Source: Neobacillus massiliamazoniensis (lineage in GTDB: Bacteria > Bacillota > Bacilli > Bacillales > Cytobacillaceae). From it: DNA of 64,000 nt. The stretch covers positions 1,054,001-1,118,000 of the forward strand of contig NZ_CVRB01000001.1 of NCBI RefSeq assembly GCF_001048695.1, in the 5' to 3' direction. The position numbers were made by a program, and so were the translations under genes. Below are positions 61,704-64,000 of this stretch, one piece after another. Under the pieces are notes generated by a model. The model saw only the letters and a list, made by a program, of their open reading frames with translations. It did not search any database and was not told the DNA's origin. Position 1 is the stretch's first letter. Each line of letters begins with the position of its first letter.

Positions 61704-61740
61704 TGTTAATACTATGTAAATTATTGTTTTTTTTTGTTAC
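61704..61740 (-). promoter_or_regulatory. PhoP box array before phosphatase B
   Basis: Minus-strand TTAACA, TTTACA, AAAACA and GTAACA begin (plus-strand coordinates) at 61704, 61715, 61725 and 61735, spaced 10-11 bases. It is less perfect than the array before phosphatase A but in the same position. Confidence 0.65.
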
Positions 61741-61872
61741 TAGAAGATTAAATTGGAACAATTGCACATATTTTCTCTTGAATTTTGAATTGTTAGGAAA
61801 AACGTCTACTTAAAAAACGAGGAGAGATGGAGAAATACGGGAGCTATCTCTTGGGATATAAATTGAGTTTTC

Positions 61873-62228
61873 GCAAATGAAGTTGATGTTTTCGCAAATG
61901 GAACCGATGTTTTCGCAAATGGAACTAATTTTATCGCAAATGAAACTGCTAGATTCGCAAATAAAACTAGATATTTCGATAAAAATATTTACATTTTTTG
62001 AAGATCGGCCCTTCTCTTTCGAAAAAACTAGCAAATTTTCATAAATTTGGCTTGGTTTTTCCTAATATAGGGGAGAAAAACAAAATAATTATGCGTCTAT
62101 CAGCGAATTTTACACTTCTATCAGCGAATTCGAGGATTCTATCAGCGATTTCAGGAGGTTTATCAGCGAATTTGGGCTTTTTATCAGAGAATCGGATTTT
62201 CGCAGTTTTAATCAAACGTTTGTTTGAA
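61873..62228. repeat. Composite repeat, copy 3, two 21-bp arrays
   Basis: Five GCAAAT units begin at 61873, 61894, 61915, 61936 and 61957, exactly 21 bp apart. After the conserved spacer (AAAAATATTTACATTTTTTG, then GATCGGCCCTTCTC), five TATCAG units begin at 62098, 62119, 62140, 62161 and 62182, again exactly 21 bp apart. It ends in CGGATTTTCGCAGTTTTAAT. Confidence 0.85.
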
Positions 62229-62397
62229 TTAAAAAAGCAAAAAGAGCACCTACAATTCATGACGAAATGACAATTGTAAAAATAATTGTCGAAAGCTGTT
62301 TATTTAAAACCAATGAAACTTATGATAGGTTTGAATTATCAAAAATTACCATTTGGTGAAGAGCTAATTCAAATAAGTGAATCGTGAGGTGGATAAA

Positions 62398-62634
62398 TTG
62401 GCGATATTTATAGGGGCATTGCTCATGTTATAGGGAATCCTTATTCTCTATTCTTCTTTATTTAAAATGAAACAGGAGGATTATAAAAATAAGGGTGTCA
62501 TCGGGATAAGTGGTTATATTGAATTGGAATTTTTATTTAGATTATTAAGTAGACTTCCATCACGTGTCATTAAGGGATTCACACTATCAATTGGAATTTT
62601 TTTTATAGCTCTTGGAACAGTTATTTTTAAGTAA
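62398..62634 (+). pseudogene. Small membrane-protein gene with an in-frame amber codon
   Basis: From a TTG with GAGGTGG upstream the frame reads AIFIGALLML, then TAG, then GILILYSSLFKMK, a polar loop, RLPSRVIKGFTLSIGIFFIALGTVIFK and a stop. Without the TAG it would be a clean 78-residue protein with two helices. A nonsense mutation is most likely. No family recognised. Confidence 0.5.
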
Positions 62635-62679
62635 GGACTTCAATTTATAGAAGCCCTTTTATTATGATAAAAAATAAGA

Positions 62680-62703
62680 AGATGTAAGACACTGCTTACA
62701 TCT
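62680..62703 (-). terminator. Conserved hairpin after tatA copy 4
   Basis: AGATGTAAG pairs with CTTACATCT around ACACTG. Confidence 0.65.
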
Positions 62704-62712
62704 CCATTTAAT

Positions 62713-62895
62713 TTACTTAGATTGCTCTTTTTTTTCTTCTTTATCGTCTGACATTAAATCCTTAGCAGAGCTTTTAAATTCTCTAAGTGTGGTACCGAAA
62801 GCACGTCCAACTTCAGGTAACTTAGATGGGCCGAATACGATTAAAGCAAGGATAACAATTAATATTAATCCTGGTACGCCGATATTTGAAAGCAT
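62713..62895 (-). CDS. tatA: Twin-arginine translocase subunit TatA (copy 4)
   Basis: 60 residues: [23 protein letters not shown], hinge and amphipathic [22 protein letters not shown], charged tail. The GTT in RAFGTTL is shared only with the truncated copy at 38.7 kb, making these two the closest pair. GGAGGAGACACC precedes the ATG. It is 52 bases downstream of phosphatase C. Confidence 0.95.
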   Translation of the reverse strand: MLSNIGVPGLILIVILALIVFGPSKLPEVGRAFGTTLREFKSSAKDLMSDDKEEKKEQSK

Positions 62896-62947
62896 GGTGT
62901 CTCCTCCTTAATAATTGATATATCAATAAATTCTTTTAAGTTAGAAG

Positions 62948-64000
62948 CTAATTCTTTACAGCTTCAAGGACGTTAATCTCCGCAGCCGATGCCCAGCCGT
63001 TAACAGCCGCCGTTGCTTCGAGCTTGACATATGATGCATCTGTCGGATTAAAAGTAGCTAATTTCTCCGCACTGTTGTTTGCCCAAGTTCCGCTTGTAAC
63101 TTTAGTAAAAGTCATTCCATCTTTACTTACATAAAGGTTATATCCTGTAATAATTCCGTTGCTGCCTGATTGCCTTGGTAAATACGAGACCTTATCGATT
63201 GCATAAGTACCTCCAAGACTTAAGGTGATCGATTGGGGGAGAACATCAGATTTATCCCACTTTGTATGCCAAAACGTTTGTGAGTCTCCGTCAATCGCCA
63301 TGGATGCTCCATTATTAGCGGCAATTATTTCCTGACTTGTCGCTGTTGCCGTCATTTGAGACTGAGGGATCGTCTTCAGCGTTTTCCCTAATACTTTTAA
63401 AGAGTTATTACTTACATTTCCGAATGCATCAACAGCAAGCACTTCAATCTCATACATTGTGCTTGGCTTCAATTCGCCAATTTGCAATGTTAATGGATTT
63501 GGTACAGGATCGGAATAGAACTCTGAGAAAGCAAGATATTCTTTCACTACTTCTTTTGTTTCTGCATTTCTAGCAATTATTTTATAGTCATGTACAAGAA
63601 GATTGTCTTTAGCTTGAGTAAACATGATGGCTACACTGGTTGCAGTCGCTTTTTCATTAACAATGGAAAGCATCGCATCTTTTGTAAAGAATGGTGGCTT
63701 TTTGTCTCGATCATCTGTGTATTTAAAATTCTCCTTATTAGCAGGATAGCTGATTTCGAATGGTTCACCTGTCCAATCATTGTTATGAATATCACGGCGT
63801 TTAATGATTACTTTGTTATTATAAACTTCTACAATTAGAGCTTGGTTTAGGATACTGGCCCCTTCAGGTATTTCTCCTTGGATTCTTCCGCTATCAAGCC
63901 ACATATAGGCACCCGTTGAAGTCCCAATAGCAGTAAAATCTTTTTGGTGTATGATTTTAGGGTCATCTAACGGATAGTGGGTATGGCCAGAAAAAGAGAT
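62948..64000 (-). CDS. Tat-type metallophosphatase C with F5/8C-like module (partial)
   Basis: The 5' part lies beyond the window, so Tat signal and first metal motifs are not visible. The visible part begins at the GHTHYPLDD metal motif and continues AIGTSTGAYMWLDSGRIQGEIPEG, the fibronectin-like domain (PVPNPLTLQIGELKPSTMYEIEV), then a distinct C-terminus with a discoidin/F5-8C (CBM32-like) pattern: AIDGDSQTFWHTKWD, LPQSITLSLGG and WASAAEINVLEAV. The core closely matches phosphatases A and B but the last module differs. It precedes its own tatA. Confidence 0.88.
   Translation of the reverse strand: MSFSGHTHYPLDDPKIIHQKDFTAIGTSTGAYMWLDSGRIQGEIPEGASILNQALIVEVYNNKVIIKRRDIHNNDWTGEPFEISYPANKENFKYTDDRDKKPPFFTKDAMLSIVNEKATATSVAIMFTQAKDNLLVHDYKIIARNAETKEVVKEYLAFSEFYSDPVPNPLTLQIGELKPSTMYEIEVLAVDAFGNVSNNSLKVLGKTLKTIPQSQMTATATSQEIIAANNGASMAIDGDSQTFWHTKWDKSDVLPQSITLSLGGTYAIDKVSYLPRQSGSNGIITGYNLYVSKDGMTFTKVTSGTWANNSAEKLATFNPTDASYVKLEATAAVNGWASAAEINVLEAVKN

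Noticed and set aside
61810..62034. ORF of 74 codons with ICENI-type repeats
   Set aside because: Same artefact of the 21-bp array.

Overview
The window looks like chromosomal DNA of a low-GC, Gram-positive, spore-forming Bacillaceae member (Bacillus, Neobacillus or a relative; the genus cannot be fixed from sequence alone). The evidence is strong AGGAGG ribosome sites, frequent TTG/GTG starts, many rho-independent terminators, PhoP-type boxes, VanR/S/Y/Z and YesM/YesN homologues, a probable spore-coat protein, and two high-copy intergenic repeats that I recognise from Bacillaceae.

Layout. 0-7.7 kb: small housekeeping or hypothetical genes (DUF2500, DinB-like), two decayed copies of a MerR/DUF3967-like gene, an ABC-transporter stump, then a leftward phosphatase-tatA-tatC operon and a DeoR-type regulator. 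7.7-31 kb is an accessory region: a probable spore-coat protein, orphan small membrane proteins separated by a dispersed repeat with terminator-like hairpins, four IS110-family copies (one intact), a decayed resolvase and integrase stump, a membrane GT2 synthase translationally coupled to a GH18/CBM5-12 chitinase-like protein, a purine permease, a WGR plus PARP-regulatory-domain protein without a catalytic domain, hydroxylamine reductase, an SMI1/KNR4 protein, and a GntR regulator with a DMT-type exporter.

30.8-35 kb: a VanR-VanS-VanY-VanZ cell-wall stress locus with no vanHAX. 35.3-38 kb: DUF1904, a DauR-like regulator divergent from ridA, and a sugar isomerase/epimerase-like TIM barrel. 39-55.7 kb: a polysaccharide-utilisation locus with two ABC permeases, a solute-binding lipoprotein, a YesM/YesN-type two-component system, a secreted PL8 lyase with a CBM96-like module, GH88, a heparinase II/III-family protein, DUF624 and GH35. 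Only PL8 and the binding protein carry export signals. The likely flow is therefore extracellular cleavage by PL8, uptake of unsaturated uronic-acid oligosaccharides using a shared ATPase encoded elsewhere, then cytosolic GH88, heparinase-like and GH35 breakdown. A motif close to AAAAATAGTGCACATT precedes the permeases, the binding protein and GH88 and is a candidate YesN operator.

55.9-64 kb: three tandem modules, each a Tat-exported metallophosphatase followed by its own tatA and a conserved hairpin. The phosphatase cores are nearly identical but the C-terminal modules differ (CBM6-like, a DWVGLY beta-sandwich, F5/8C-like). Phased TTAACA boxes precede two of them, so phosphate-starvation control is likely. 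A truncated tatA with the same flanks lies at 38.7 kb, just before the polysaccharide locus, which suggests that locus now interrupts an older phosphatase-tatA array. Composite arrays of 21-bp units accompany these modules.
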